Source of the DNA: Nonomuraea aurantiaca
Lineage (GTDB): Bacteria > Actinomycetota > Actinomycetes > Streptosporangiales > Streptosporangiaceae
Reading direction: 5' to 3'
Length of the DNA: 64,000 nt
Assembly: GCF_020215705.1 (NCBI RefSeq)
Contig: NZ_JAIWNB010000005.1
Location: 186,001-250,000 of the forward strand
Below the pieces are notes generated by a model. The model ran no database searches. It saw nothing but the letters and a program-made list of their open reading frames with translations, and was not told the origin of the DNA. Made by a program: the position numbers and the translations under genes. This document shows, piece by piece, positions 1-7,815 of this stretch (positions within the stretch are counted from its first letter, which is position 1; each line of letters starts with the position of its first letter).

Positions 1-2
1 TG

Positions 3-302
3 GTGTCGGTGCCGCGCGAGGCCACGACGGGGATCGTCGCGCTGGAGGCCATGGCCTGCGGCGTACCCGTGATCGCCTCGGCCGTGGGCGCGCACCTCGA
101 CTCGATCATCGACGGCGTCACCGGCCTGCTGGTGCCGCCGGACCGCCCCGCGCGGACCGCGCGCCTGGCCCGCGAGCTGCTGACGGACCCGACGCTGCGC
201 ACCGCGCTCGGCTACGCGGGCGCCGACCGCGCCCGTTCGCGTTACTCGTGGGAGCGGGTCAGCCAGGAACTGGTGCGGGTGTACGAACTCGCTTGCGCCT
301 AA
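3..302 (+). CDS. Glycosyltransferase family 4, C-terminal end (partial)
   Basis: The reading frame is already open at the window edge, so only the last 99 codons are seen and the start lies upstream. The visible part carries the nucleotide-sugar binding end of a GT-B fold retaining glycosyltransferase: the GIVALEAMACGVPVIAS segment with the conserved Glu, then the G-x-TGLLVPP turn and a C-terminal helix ending in YSWERVSQELVRVYE. Such enzymes move a sugar from a nucleotide donor to a lipid or small-molecule acceptor at the cytoplasmic face. The acceptor cannot be told from this fragment. The gene ends in TAA at 300-302, only 10 bases before the next gene, so the two may be co-transcribed. Confidence 0.85.
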   Translation: MSVPREATTGIVALEAMACGVPVIASAVGAHLDSIIDGVTGLLVPPDRPARTARLARELLTDPTLRTALGYAGADRARSRYSWERVSQELVRVYELACA

Positions 303-312
303 AATTCCCTTC

Positions 313-903
313 ATGCTGATTCACCCTTGGGACGCGGGCACCGACGAGCAGTCCCTGGCGTACGTGAAGGACAACCAGTTCGGGCACCTGATAGCCGCGG
401 GCCGCGGCCGTGAGGTGCCCGTCGTGGTGCCGACGCAGTTCCTGCTCGTGGACGAGCGGACGATCGTGCTCCATCTGGCCCGGCCGAATCCGATCTGGGC
501 GGCGATCGACGAGAACCCCAAGGTGGTCATGTCGGTGGCGGGTCCCTGGGCCTACATCCCCGGCCGGTGGCGGGCCGAGCCCGGCACCGAGCCGGAGTTC
601 GGTGTGCCGACCACGTTCTACTCCTCCGTCCAGCTCGTCTGCCGGGCCGAGATCGTCAAGGAGGCCGAGGGCAAGCTGGAGATCCTGCGCGAGCAGCTCG
701 CCGACCTCGAACCCGGGCAGGGTGATCCGGCCCGGATGCCGCGGCTGATGGCGGGCATCCAGGGGGTCCGGCTGGCGATCGAGGAGATCCGCGGCAAGTT
801 CAAGTACGACGGGCACAAGGACCACGCTCACCGGCAGCGGGTCGCCAAGGGGCTGACCGAGCGCGGTGGGCCCGGCGACGCCTCCGCCCTCAGCCATCTG
901 TAA
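313..903 (+). CDS. PaiB-family FMN-binding protein
   Basis: This 196-residue protein matches the PaiB / FMN_bind_2 family, which has a split-barrel flavin-binding fold. The typical N-terminus (MLIHPWD then DNQFGHLIA) and the central P-x-VPTQFLLVDE and HLARPNP segments, where the family binds FMN, are all visible. The C-terminal half has the G-KFKYDGHKD-HR-RVA region common in this family. PaiB of Bacillus is described as a negative regulator of sporulation and protease genes, but most relatives have no tested role. No HTH is visible, so direct DNA binding is doubtful. Length is normal for the family. There is no strong Shine-Dalgarno sequence before the ATG. Confidence 0.8.
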   Translation: MLIHPWDAGTDEQSLAYVKDNQFGHLIAAGRGREVPVVVPTQFLLVDERTIVLHLARPNPIWAAIDENPKVVMSVAGPWAYIPGRWRAEPGTEPEFGVPTTFYSSVQLVCRAEIVKEAEGKLEILREQLADLEPGQGDPARMPRLMAGIQGVRLAIEEIRGKFKYDGHKDHAHRQRVAKGLTERGGPGDASALSHL

Positions 904-916
904 GACGCGTCGGCCT

Positions 917-1984
917 TCAGACCCCCGTGACCGCCAGGAGGCGGGCCGCCTTGAGGCCCAGGTGGACGGTCAGCCGGTCGTCGCCCTCCGACAGATCCCG
1001 GTGCAGCGTCCGCTCGGCCTTGCCCAGCCGGTAGTAGAGCGTCTGGCGGTGGATGCCCAGCTCGGCGGCCGTCTTCTGGGCGTGGCCCCCGTGGTCCAGA
1101 TAGACCTCCACGGTGTGCGCCAGCTCGGCGTCCAGCGCCGCCGTCTCGGCCGCCAGCTCGCGCAGGTCGCTCTGGCCGAGCCGGGCCAGCAGCCGGTGCA
1201 CGCCCAGGTCCTCCCACCGGGCGACGGGCGCGAAGCGGGGGAAGTGCTCGGCGACGCGCAGCGCCTGCCGCGCCTCGCGCCAGCTCTGCCAGGCGTCCGC
1301 CGGATCCGCCCGGGGGGCGCCGGTGCCGGCCGCCGTGCCGTACGCGCTCTGCAGGGTCTGGGCGACCTCGGCGGCCAGGTGCGCGGGGGCGAGCAGCGCG
1401 ACGGGCGAGCCGGCGCGGGCCAGTACTCCGCGCGGCAGCGTCCAGAGGGCGGCGACGCGCTCCTCCGACTCGCGCACGGCGATCGCGGTGACGGGCCCGA
1501 GCACCTCGATGGAGGCGCCGGCCCGCTCCTCCGGGTCGGCCGAGAGCAGCGCGCGCAGGCCGCGGCCGAGGTCGTGGCGGCTCCGGGCCTCCTGGGCGAG
1601 CGCGGCGGCGGCCCTGGCCACGAGGGGGGCTGCCCGGCTCAGCGCCTCCTCGGTGAGACTGCCGGAGTCGAGCAGCCACAGGTAGCCGTAGGTGACGTCG
1701 CCGTGGCGCAGCGGCCAGCAGACCCTGGCCAGGACCTTGAGGTCGGCGTCCGCGGGGATCCTGACCGGGCCGTGCGCGCGGGCGATGCCGTAGCGTTCGA
1801 AGTAGTCGCGGACCTCGCCGGTGGCCCGCCTGCGCAGGATCGACTCCTGGCGGACGGTGTCGATGTCGCCGTGCTGCGCTCCATACGCCAGCAGGCGGAA
1901 CGAGCGGTCCTCCAGCGTCGCGGACGCCCCCAGCAGGCGGGCGAGCTCGTCGACGGTCTCCTGTAGATCTGCCGAATTGTGCAT
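917..1984 (-). CDS. PucR-type transcriptional regulator of proline catabolism (inferred)
   Basis: This protein has about 355 residues from the ATG at 1984; a GTG at 1981-2005 upstream would add seven residues. A GGAGG lies about 11 bases before the ATG. The C-terminal ~55 residues form the PucR-type helix-turn-helix (VYLDHGGHAQKTAAELGIHRQTLYYRL), and the middle is the GGDEF-like domain of the family. The N-terminus is a sensory region without a recognised ligand site. It is divergent from proline dehydrogenase with a 76-base gap. Regulators of this class placed next to put genes activate them in response to proline in actinobacteria, so it most likely controls the neighbouring pair; that link is inferred from position. 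Confidence 0.85.
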   Translation of the reverse strand: MHNSADLQETVDELARLLGASATLEDRSFRLLAYGAQHGDIDTVRQESILRRRATGEVRDYFERYGIARAHGPVRIPADADLKVLARVCWPLRHGDVTYGYLWLLDSGSLTEEALSRAAPLVARAAAALAQEARSRHDLGRGLRALLSADPEERAGASIEVLGPVTAIAVRESEERVAALWTLPRGVLARAGSPVALLAPAHLAAEVAQTLQSAYGTAAGTGAPRADPADAWQSWREARQALRVAEHFPRFAPVARWEDLGVHRLLARLGQSDLRELAAETAALDAELAHTVEVYLDHGGHAQKTAAELGIHRQTLYYRLGKAERTLHRDLSEGDDRLTVHLGLKAARLLAVTGV

Positions 1985-2060
1985 TTGTATGACAGCCTCC
2001 CACAAGCGGCGTTACGCGCGTCGATGGCCCTGTTGTGAGCTGCGGTTTTAGGCTGAGAAC

Positions 2061-2978
2061 ATGCTGGGTCAACTGCTACTCGCCACCTCCCGGAGCGCGC
2101 TGGTACGCCGCTCGGTATCCGGCTTCCCCCTCACGCGCAAGGTCGTCGACAGGTTCGTCGCCGGTGAGAGCGTTCAGGAGGCCCGGACCGCCATCGAACG
2201 GCTGCGCGACGCCAAACTCGCCGTCACCGTCGACCATCTCGGCGAGGAGACCCGCGACGCCGACGCGGCGGCGACCACCGCGAAGGCGTACATCACGCTG
2301 CTCGACGCGCTGCGCCCGCTCGAGCTCGGCCGCCGGGGCGAGGTGTCGGTGAAGCTGTCGGCCGTCGGGCAGCGGCTCGACGACGCGATGGCGCTGGAGC
2401 ACGCCCGCCAGATCTGCGCCGCCGCCGACGCCAACGGCTCGACCGTGACGCTCGACATGGAGGATCACACCACCGTCGACTCGACGCTGGCGATCCTGCG
2501 CAAGCTGCGCGCGGACTTCCCGTCGACCGGCGTGGCGATCCAGGCCTACCTGTTCCGTAGCACGGACGACTGCCGCGAGCTGGCGGCCGAGGGTTCGCGG
2601 GTACGCCTGGTCAAGGGCGCCTACCGGGAGCCCGCCTCGGTCGCGTACCAGGGCAAGAGCGACGTCGACAAGGCGTACGTGCGATGCCTGCGGATCCTCA
2701 TGGCGGGGCAGGGGTACCCCATGGTGGCGACGCACGACGACCGGATCATCTCGATCACCGAACTGCTCGCCGACCGCTTCGGCCGCGGGCTCGGGTCCTA
2801 CGAGTATCAGATGCTGTACGGAATCCGCACCGACCGGCAGGAGGACCTCGCCGGGGCCGGTCACACCGTGCGCGTCTACGTTCCCTACGGCGACGACTGG
2901 TACGGCTATTTCATGCGCCGCCTGGCCGAGCGGCCCGCCAACATCGCCTTCTTCCTTCGTGCCCTTGGGGGTAAGTAA
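2061..2978 (+). CDS. putB: Proline dehydrogenase, monofunctional
   Basis: This 305-residue flavoenzyme oxidises L-proline to 1-pyrroline-5-carboxylate with FAD as cofactor, passing electrons to the membrane quinone pool. The family signatures run in order: the strand SVKLSAVGQRLD, TLDMEDHTTVD, the RLVKGAY-EP segment that contacts the substrate, ATHDDRI, YEYQMLYG, and the C-terminal VYVPYGDDWYGYFMRRLAERP that binds the proline carboxylate through its two Arg residues. It is the single-function form usual in Gram-positive bacteria, not the fused PutA. The stop codon directly abuts the ATG of the next gene, so the two steps of proline breakdown are translated together. Confidence 0.95.
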   Translation: MLGQLLLATSRSALVRRSVSGFPLTRKVVDRFVAGESVQEARTAIERLRDAKLAVTVDHLGEETRDADAAATTAKAYITLLDALRPLELGRRGEVSVKLSAVGQRLDDAMALEHARQICAAADANGSTVTLDMEDHTTVDSTLAILRKLRADFPSTGVAIQAYLFRSTDDCRELAAEGSRVRLVKGAYREPASVAYQGKSDVDKAYVRCLRILMAGQGYPMVATHDDRIISITELLADRFGRGLGSYEYQMLYGIRTDRQEDLAGAGHTVRVYVPYGDDWYGYFMRRLAERPANIAFFLRALGGK

Positions 2979-4652
2979 ATGGACGCCATCAGCAACGTGC
3001 CCGTTCCCGCCAACGAGCGGGTGTACGGCTACGCGCCGGGCAGCCCGGAGCGTACGACGCTGGAGAACCGGATCAAGGAGCTGTCCGGGACCTCGATCGA
3101 CCTGACCATGACGATCGACGGCGAGCAGCGGCTGGGCGGCGGCGCGCCGATCGACGTGGTGCAGCCGCACAACAAGGCCTCCGTCCTCGGCCGCACGCAG
3201 GACGCCACGGCTCAGGACGTACGGGACGCCGTCGACAGCGCGCTGCGCGCGGCTCCGGCCTGGCGGGCGCTGTCGTTCGACGAGCGGGCGGCGGTCTTCC
3301 TCAAGGCGGCCGACCTGCTGTCCGGGCCGTGGCGGGCGACGCTGAACGCCGCGACCGTGCTCGGGCAGTCGAAGTCGGCGCAGCAGGCGGAGATCGACTC
3401 GGCCTGCGAGCTGATCGACTTCCTGCGGTTCAACGTGGCCTACGCGCGGCAGCTGTACGCCGACCAGCCGACCTCGTCGCCCGGGGTCTGGAACCGGATG
3501 GAGTACCGGCCGCTCGAGGGCTTCGTGCTGGCGATCACCCCCTTCAATTTCACCGCCATTGCCGGAAATTTGCCGACGTCGGCGGCTTTGATGGGAAATG
3601 TCGTCGTCTGGAAGCCTTCGCCCACGCAGCAGTTCGCGGCGCACTTCACGATGCGCCTGCTGGAGGAGGCGGGCCTGCCGCCGGGCGTGATCAACATGGT
3701 CACGGGCAACGGCCAGGCGGTCTCCGAGGTGGCACTCACGCACCCGCAGCTGGCGGGCATCCACTTCACCGGCTCCACGCCGACCTTCCAGCACCTGTGG
3801 GGCACCGTCGGCGCGAACATCGCCTCCTACCGCGGCTACCCGCGCCTCGTCGGCGAGACCGGCGGCAAGGACTTCGTCCTGGCCCACCCGTCGGCCGACC
3901 CGGCCGTGCTCGCCACGGCGCTGGTCAGGGGCGCGTTCGAGTACCAGGGCCAGAAGTGCTCGGCGGCCTCGCGGGCGTACGTGCCGCGCTCGGTCTGGTC
4001 GCGCATGCGTGACGACTTCGTCTCCGCGGCCGAGTCGCTGACCGTGGGCGACGTGGCGGGCGACCTGTCGACGTTCATGGGCGCGGTCATCGACGACCGG
4101 GCCTTCGCCAAGCACAAGGCGGCCATCGACCGGGCGCGCGGCGCCTCGGGCATCGATCTGCTCACCGGCTCCTACGACGACTCGACCGGCTATTTCGTGA
4201 AGCCGACGATCCTGGAGTGCGCCGACCCCACGGACGAGATCTTCGTCAAGGAGTACTTCGGGCCGATCCTGGGCGTACACGTCTATGAGGACGGCGACTT
4301 CGACGCGGTGCTCGACCAGATGGAGAGCGTCTCGCCGTACGCGCTGACCGGGTCGATCATCGCCCAGGACCGCTACGCGATCGCCTCGGCCTCGGAGCGG
4401 CTGCGCTTCGCGGCGGGCAACTTCTACATCAACGACAAGCCGACGGGCGCGGTCGTGGGCCAGCAGCCGTTCGGCGGCGCCCGCGCCTCGGGCACCAACG
4501 ACAAGGCGGGCTCGATCTTCAACCTGATCCGCTGGGTGAACGCCCGTACGGTCAAGGAGACCTTCGTCCCGCCGGTCATCACGGGCCCTTACCGGGGTGA
4601 CGTTCCACAGTCGCCGTTCGAGCAGCCCGACCTGAAGAAGCTGGGTTACTGA
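2979..4652 (+). CDS. pruA: 1-pyrroline-5-carboxylate dehydrogenase
   Basis: This 557-residue aldehyde dehydrogenase converts glutamate semialdehyde, in equilibrium with P5C, to glutamate with NAD+, and completes proline breakdown. The catalytic Cys sits in GAFEYQGQKCSAASRAYV, the general-base Glu region is LVGETGGKD, and the cofactor site is seen in ITPFNFTAIAGN and FTGSTPTFQ. Length agrees with the L-glutamate gamma-semialdehyde dehydrogenase subgroup. The ATG follows the TAA of proline dehydrogenase without a gap, and the GGGGGTAAG at the end of that gene serves as ribosome binding site. A strong hairpin 12 bases beyond the stop closes the transcript. Confidence 0.95.
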   Translation: MDAISNVPVPANERVYGYAPGSPERTTLENRIKELSGTSIDLTMTIDGEQRLGGGAPIDVVQPHNKASVLGRTQDATAQDVRDAVDSALRAAPAWRALSFDERAAVFLKAADLLSGPWRATLNAATVLGQSKSAQQAEIDSACELIDFLRFNVAYARQLYADQPTSSPGVWNRMEYRPLEGFVLAITPFNFTAIAGNLPTSAALMGNVVVWKPSPTQQFAAHFTMRLLEEAGLPPGVINMVTGNGQAVSEVALTHPQLAGIHFTGSTPTFQHLWGTVGANIASYRGYPRLVGETGGKDFVLAHPSADPAVLATALVRGAFEYQGQKCSAASRAYVPRSVWSRMRDDFVSAAESLTVGDVAGDLSTFMGAVIDDRAFAKHKAAIDRARGASGIDLLTGSYDDSTGYFVKPTILECADPTDEIFVKEYFGPILGVHVYEDGDFDAVLDQMESVSPYALTGSIIAQDRYAIASASERLRFAAGNFYINDKPTGAVVGQQPFGGARASGTNDKAGSIFNLIRWVNARTVKETFVPPVITGPYRGDVPQSPFEQPDLKKLGY

Positions 4653-4664
4653 GGTCCAGCGGCT

Positions 4665-4706
4665 GAACAGGTGAGGCACTCCGGACTCGGGGTGCCTCAC
4701 CTGTTC
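4665..4706 (+). terminator. Hairpin terminator of the proline operon
   Basis: A perfect 14-bp stem (GAACAGGTGAGGCA pairing with TGCCTCACCTGTTC) with a 14-base loop begins 12 bases after the pruA stop. There is no clear T run, as is common for terminators of GC-rich actinomycetes. It could work from both sides, since the next gene reads on the minus strand. Confidence 0.75.
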
Positions 4707-4795
4707 GGTCATTCCGGCGAAGCGCCGGTGGCCCAGGACGAGCGCGGCCCCTGAGCCGGCGGAGGAGCGCTACCGGCTCCGCGTGTGGTGTGGAG

Positions 4796-4939
4796 CTAGC
4801 TGACGATGAGATGGGCGTCGGAGAGGGCGGCCAGGACCAGGCCGACGCACAGAAGGGCCACCGGCCACGCCCTCTGGGTGAGGGCTATGCCAAGGCCCGC
4901 CAGGAGCGCTACGACCGACAGGATGAGGAGGATGTCCAT
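4796..4939 (-). CDS. Small membrane protein, 47 residues
   Basis: This short open frame encodes a 47-residue, almost wholly hydrophobic protein starting MDILLILSVVALLAGLGI. It has one N-terminal membrane helix (about residues 3-19), a short basic turn (TQRAWP) and a second helix (about residues 26-41) ending LIVS. The Shine-Dalgarno candidate is the GGGACCTCC just before the ATG. GC-rich third positions and the clean two-helix hairpin design make a real gene likely. No function can be assigned. It lies alone between the proline operon and a decayed region and converges on the pruA terminator. Confidence 0.6.
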   Translation of the reverse strand: MDILLILSVVALLAGLGIALTQRAWPVALLCVGLVLAALSDAHLIVS

Positions 4940-5211
4940 AGTGGAGGTCCCTGCCCCGGAAAGCGGCCTCTAGCAGCGCGGATCGCGCGCTCGTGGGACA
5001 ACCGGTCACTTGCCCCCTTGCGCTGGGGTTTTGCACTCAGACGGAAACGTCTGGATGGTGCCGACGTGTTGCGGCAGCCTGGCCAGGCACCGGAGAAAGC
5101 GTTCGTCCTTTACGAACTCGACGAAGGTGCGGGAGCACGTTCTGCTCCGCAGGGGGGAGATCGTCCCGGTGTCGGCGGGGGCGCCGCATCGGGACCCTCG
5201 ACCCCGAACCC

Positions 5212-5744
5212 TGCTGGCCCTGCTGACGATCAGTCGCAGGGCGAATTTTCCACAGTAGAGGTTGATCATGGCGCCGTACCGCCACTTCTCATCAACGGCG
5301 CCATTTTTCGTCGCGGGCGTCCCGGTAGCAGGGCCACTGAATGAGCTGCTGGCCGGCCTTGCGGCTCGAGGCCACACCGAGGCATTTACCGGAGTAGACG
5401 TTGACTATGGCACCGTCTTTGTACCACCACTTCTCATCGACGGCGCCGTTGCAGGTGTACTGGATAGCGCCGGCACCGTCTTTGAGGCTGGACGCCACGC
5501 CTATGCATTTCTTCGAGTAGTTGTTCCGCAGGAAGAACGCCCGGCGTCCGTGGCTATCCGTGGTCGATGTGAGAGTTTCGCCGTACGCCGGTACATTCTC
5601 CGGCGCCGCCCCGGGCCCTATCGGGCGGCAGTCCTCACGAAAACCCGCGCAATCGGAAATTGTCCGCGTCCGTTGTCCGGCCCGAACTGGAGCCGATCCA
5701 GCCGGGGATCGCGCGCCGCTTCCGGCGTCTTCACCACCAGCACG
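5212..5744 (-). pseudogene. Ricin-type beta-trefoil lectin remnant
   Basis: The minus strand holds two overlapping fragments of a carbohydrate-binding beta-trefoil domain. The longer frame (5292-5744, no start codon upstream before a TGA) contains two repeats with KKCIGVASSLKDGAGAIQY, CNGAVDEKWWY and GKCLGVASSRKAGQQLIQW, which are the Cys and QxW-like hallmarks of ricin-B repeats. It runs into a stop right after DEKWRR. A further repeat, DEKWRYGAMINLY, continues in another frame (about 5212-5305), with the bases encoding NGAVDEKW partly duplicated at the join. No signal peptide is present, although such lectins are usually secreted. Both ends and the frame break show that the gene is inactive. 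Confidence 0.65.
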
Positions 5745-6036
5745 TCACGCAGCCGGCTGCGCGGCGCAGTCCCTCCATACCGGCCTCCAGCGAGCCGGAC
5801 TCCGTGTGCGGGGTGAGGAAGTCGACGGAGTAGCCGCGGGATGGCGCGAGGGAGGTCAGCCGCCGGGTGAGGGACGGCACGCGGTGCAGGGTCTGTCGCT
5901 TCCACTCGCCGTAGATCATGCTCTGCTCCCGGCGGCGCAGCCGGTGCAGGCTGAGCATCAGCTCCCACATCGCGTCGGGCTCCCGGGAGATCCGGGTCCG
6001 TGCCAGGTCGGCTCCGGTGAAGTGGATGCGCAGCAT
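5731..6036 (-). pseudogene. Truncated DUF5937 / ArsR-like regulator
   Basis: The ATG at 6036 has a good ribosome binding site (AGAAGGGGA) and opens a 101-codon frame. Its N-terminus (MLRIHFTGADLARTRI, then DAMWELMLSLHRL and a PSRGYSVDFLTP segment) matches the start of a common actinobacterial winged-helix regulator family with an N-terminal DUF5937 region. Complete members have roughly 300 or more residues. Here the frame ends shortly after EAGMEGLRRA, before the DNA-binding domain. No continuation of the family is recognisable in the other frames downstream, so this looks like a deletion remnant that may still be translated. Confidence 0.6.
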
Positions 6037-6214
6037 GCCGGTCCCCTTCTGCGGACTGTCGCAGAGCGGGTTCGGCGACCCGTGACCAGCGCTGTCCGCG
6101 CTCAGGCGAAAGGCCCTGTCACCGCCGACGGGCCCAGCGCCGGACTCTTCCCGTAGCCGTGCCAAAGTATCGCGTTCATGATCTTAAAGTGATCTCGATT
6201 ACGTCCGGGATTCG

Positions 6215-6239
6215 GGATCATGCCTGAACCGCATGATCC
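6215..6239 (-). terminator. Hairpin after the snapalysin gene
   Basis: A 9-bp perfect stem (GGATCATGC with GCATGATCC, loop of 7) lies 43 bases beyond the stop of the protease gene read on the minus strand. No T run follows. A terminator is the simplest reading. Confidence 0.45.
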
Positions 6240-6281
6240 TCGGCTGGCCGGCCCGCGCCGTGGGCGGGTACGCGCCCGAGT

Positions 6282-6803
6282 TCAGCGGTCCACGAGCACC
6301 CGGCCGAACTCGACCAGCGGGGTGCCACCGGCGAAGTTACGCTCGACCTGGGCCCGTTCGGCCGCGCTCGGATTCGCGTTCGTGCAGCTCACCGGAGCGC
6401 TGGAGCCGGACATCAGGTCGGAGCAGAGGCCGGTGCGCCGGTCGGGCAGGCCTAAGATGTGGCCGATCTCGTGGGCCGCGATGCGCACTGGGTTGTAGCC
6501 CTGTGAGGTGGCTTCCCTGCCCATCCAGATGGTGCCCCGGCCCAGGCTCGTGGGCAGGGTGCGGGGCCAGCCGTTGTCGGCGACGACGACGAAGTCGGCG
6601 GGGGTGCCTGCGACGAGGCGGACGTTCGTGACACTGGAGTTCCAGATCTGCGCGGCCTGATCGACCGCGCCGCGGAACTCGGCCGCGGGGCCGGCGTCGT
6701 ACCGGAGGGTCCTGACCAGGGGCGCGGCCTGCGCGGGCGAGGTGGCCAGCAAGAACGCGACGGTGAGGATGAGAGAGAGCGCGAGACGCAGGGGTTTGTG
6801 CAT
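6282..6803 (-). CDS. Snapalysin-type secreted zinc metalloprotease (M7)
   Basis: This 173-residue protein has a clear Sec signal peptide (MHKPLRLALSLILTVAFLL then ATSPAQA, cleavage near residue 27). The mature enzyme carries the extended zinc motif HEIGHILGLPD: two His and Glu, then a third ligand Asp, as in snapalysin, the small neutral protease of Streptomyces. The C-terminal half contains paired Cys residues (LCSDLM and VSCTN). I chose the ATG at 6803 because it is preceded by GGAGA and places the signal peptide at the N-terminus; a longer frame upstream adds a non-signal-like stretch. The product should be an extracellular protease for nutrient supply. Confidence 0.9.
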   Translation of the reverse strand: MHKPLRLALSLILTVAFLLATSPAQAAPLVRTLRYDAGPAAEFRGAVDQAAQIWNSSVTNVRLVAGTPADFVVVADNGWPRTLPTSLGRGTIWMGREATSQGYNPVRIAAHEIGHILGLPDRRTGLCSDLMSGSSAPVSCTNANPSAAERAQVERNFAGGTPLVEFGRVLVDR

Positions 6804-6993
6804 CGGGTCTCCTCGGACAGTGGGGGTGCTGTCACGGTAGGCGCGACGACGCCGTCCGGGGATAAGCCAGTTTGCCCCTATTACCGTGTTATGGAGGAGC
6901 CGATGTCGCCCGCCTCGGCAGGGCGAGCGTGAGCGACCGCCGCACCATCCTCCTGAGCCCACCGGCCCGTAGCGCGCCCGTCTCCGGCGCGTG

Positions 6994-7722
6994 TCACGGG
7001 CTCAGGTAATGTTCGCGCAGCGCCGTGATCAGCTCGGCGTCGGCGCCCAGCCGGTCGGCCGCGTAGTCCCGTACGGAGCCATGGCCGGCCGCCAGCTCCG
7101 CCAGGCAGAGCCGCATGATCTCGCCCGGCGCGCGGCCGTAGCCCGGCCACTTCAGCGTCCGGTCCGGATGGGCCGCCCGCCAGTCGGCGACCAGTCGTTC
7201 GGTGGCCAGCTCGGTGAGGGCGAAGTCCTCCACGATGGTCTCCTCGTCCACCCCCAGCAGCGACAGCACCAGCGCAGCCAGCAGCCCGGTACGGTCCTTG
7301 CCCGAGGCGCAGTGCATGACGAGCGGAGCGCTGTCCTCGGCGGCGATCACCTTCAGCGCCCGCCCCAGTTCCTCGACGCCGTCCAGCGCGACCTCGGCGT
7401 ACCGGTCGGCCAGGAAGCGGGCGGTGTCGATGTCCGCGCCCAGCGCGGCCTGGTCGTAGGGCCGATGCTCGATGCTGAGGTTGTGGTAGGCCAGGCCGTC
7501 GCTGTCCGGTACGCGGCCCCTGGCGGCTATCTCCCACGGGTAGCGCAGGTCGATCACCGTACGCACGCCCAGGTCGAGAAAGCGCCGCCAGTCGTCGCCC
7601 TGGAGCTTGGCGAGGGAATCGGAACGGTACAGGCGCCTCCAGCGCACCGTACGGCCGTCGCGGGTACGGTAACCGCCCAGGTCCCGGAAGTTGTGCAGGC
7701 GCTCGAACGCGATATGCCTCAT
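6994..7722 (-). CDS. Tyrosine-protein phosphatase (Y_phosphatase3 / PtpB-like)
   Basis: This 242-residue protein starts at the ATG at 7722 (MRHIAFERLHNFRDLGG), with AAGGTG as ribosome binding site. The catalytic P-loop HCASGKDRTG (Cys nucleophile, Arg anion binder, with the Lys typical of the PtpB/Y_phosphatase3 group) lies in the middle, and the NFRDLGGY-T-DG-TVRW-RLYRSD N-terminal block is the family signature. It removes phosphate from phosphotyrosine and possibly from phosphoinositides or phosphoserine. Mycobacterial PtpB is secreted, but no signal peptide is visible here. The gene is divergent from the subtilisin gene with about 90 bases between starts. Confidence 0.88.
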   Translation of the reverse strand: MRHIAFERLHNFRDLGGYRTRDGRTVRWRRLYRSDSLAKLQGDDWRRFLDLGVRTVIDLRYPWEIAARGRVPDSDGLAYHNLSIEHRPYDQAALGADIDTARFLADRYAEVALDGVEELGRALKVIAAEDSAPLVMHCASGKDRTGLLAALVLSLLGVDEETIVEDFALTELATERLVADWRAAHPDRTLKWPGYGRAPGEIMRLCLAELAAGHGSVRDYAADRLGADAELITALREHYLSP

Positions 7723-7815
7723 CGAGCACACCTTATGAGGTAGGCGGGACCTATGGACGTAGCCGGTAAACATGCCCAGATTGGTGGACATATCCGTCTA
7801 CGCCCGGAGGTACGC

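Noticed and set aside
828-2072. Minus-strand 414-codon frame overlapping the PucR-type regulator
   Set aside because: Other frame of the same strand with Arg/Pro-rich noise; the regulator frame carries the HTH.
2076-4712. Minus-strand 878-codon frame
   Set aside because: Antisense to proline dehydrogenase and P5C dehydrogenase, whose motifs and overlap prove the plus strand is coding; composition is Arg/Val/Gly noise.
5006-5211. Minus-strand continuation of the lectin frame to 5006
   Set aside because: Beyond the last recognisable lectin repeat the translation has no similarity that I can name.
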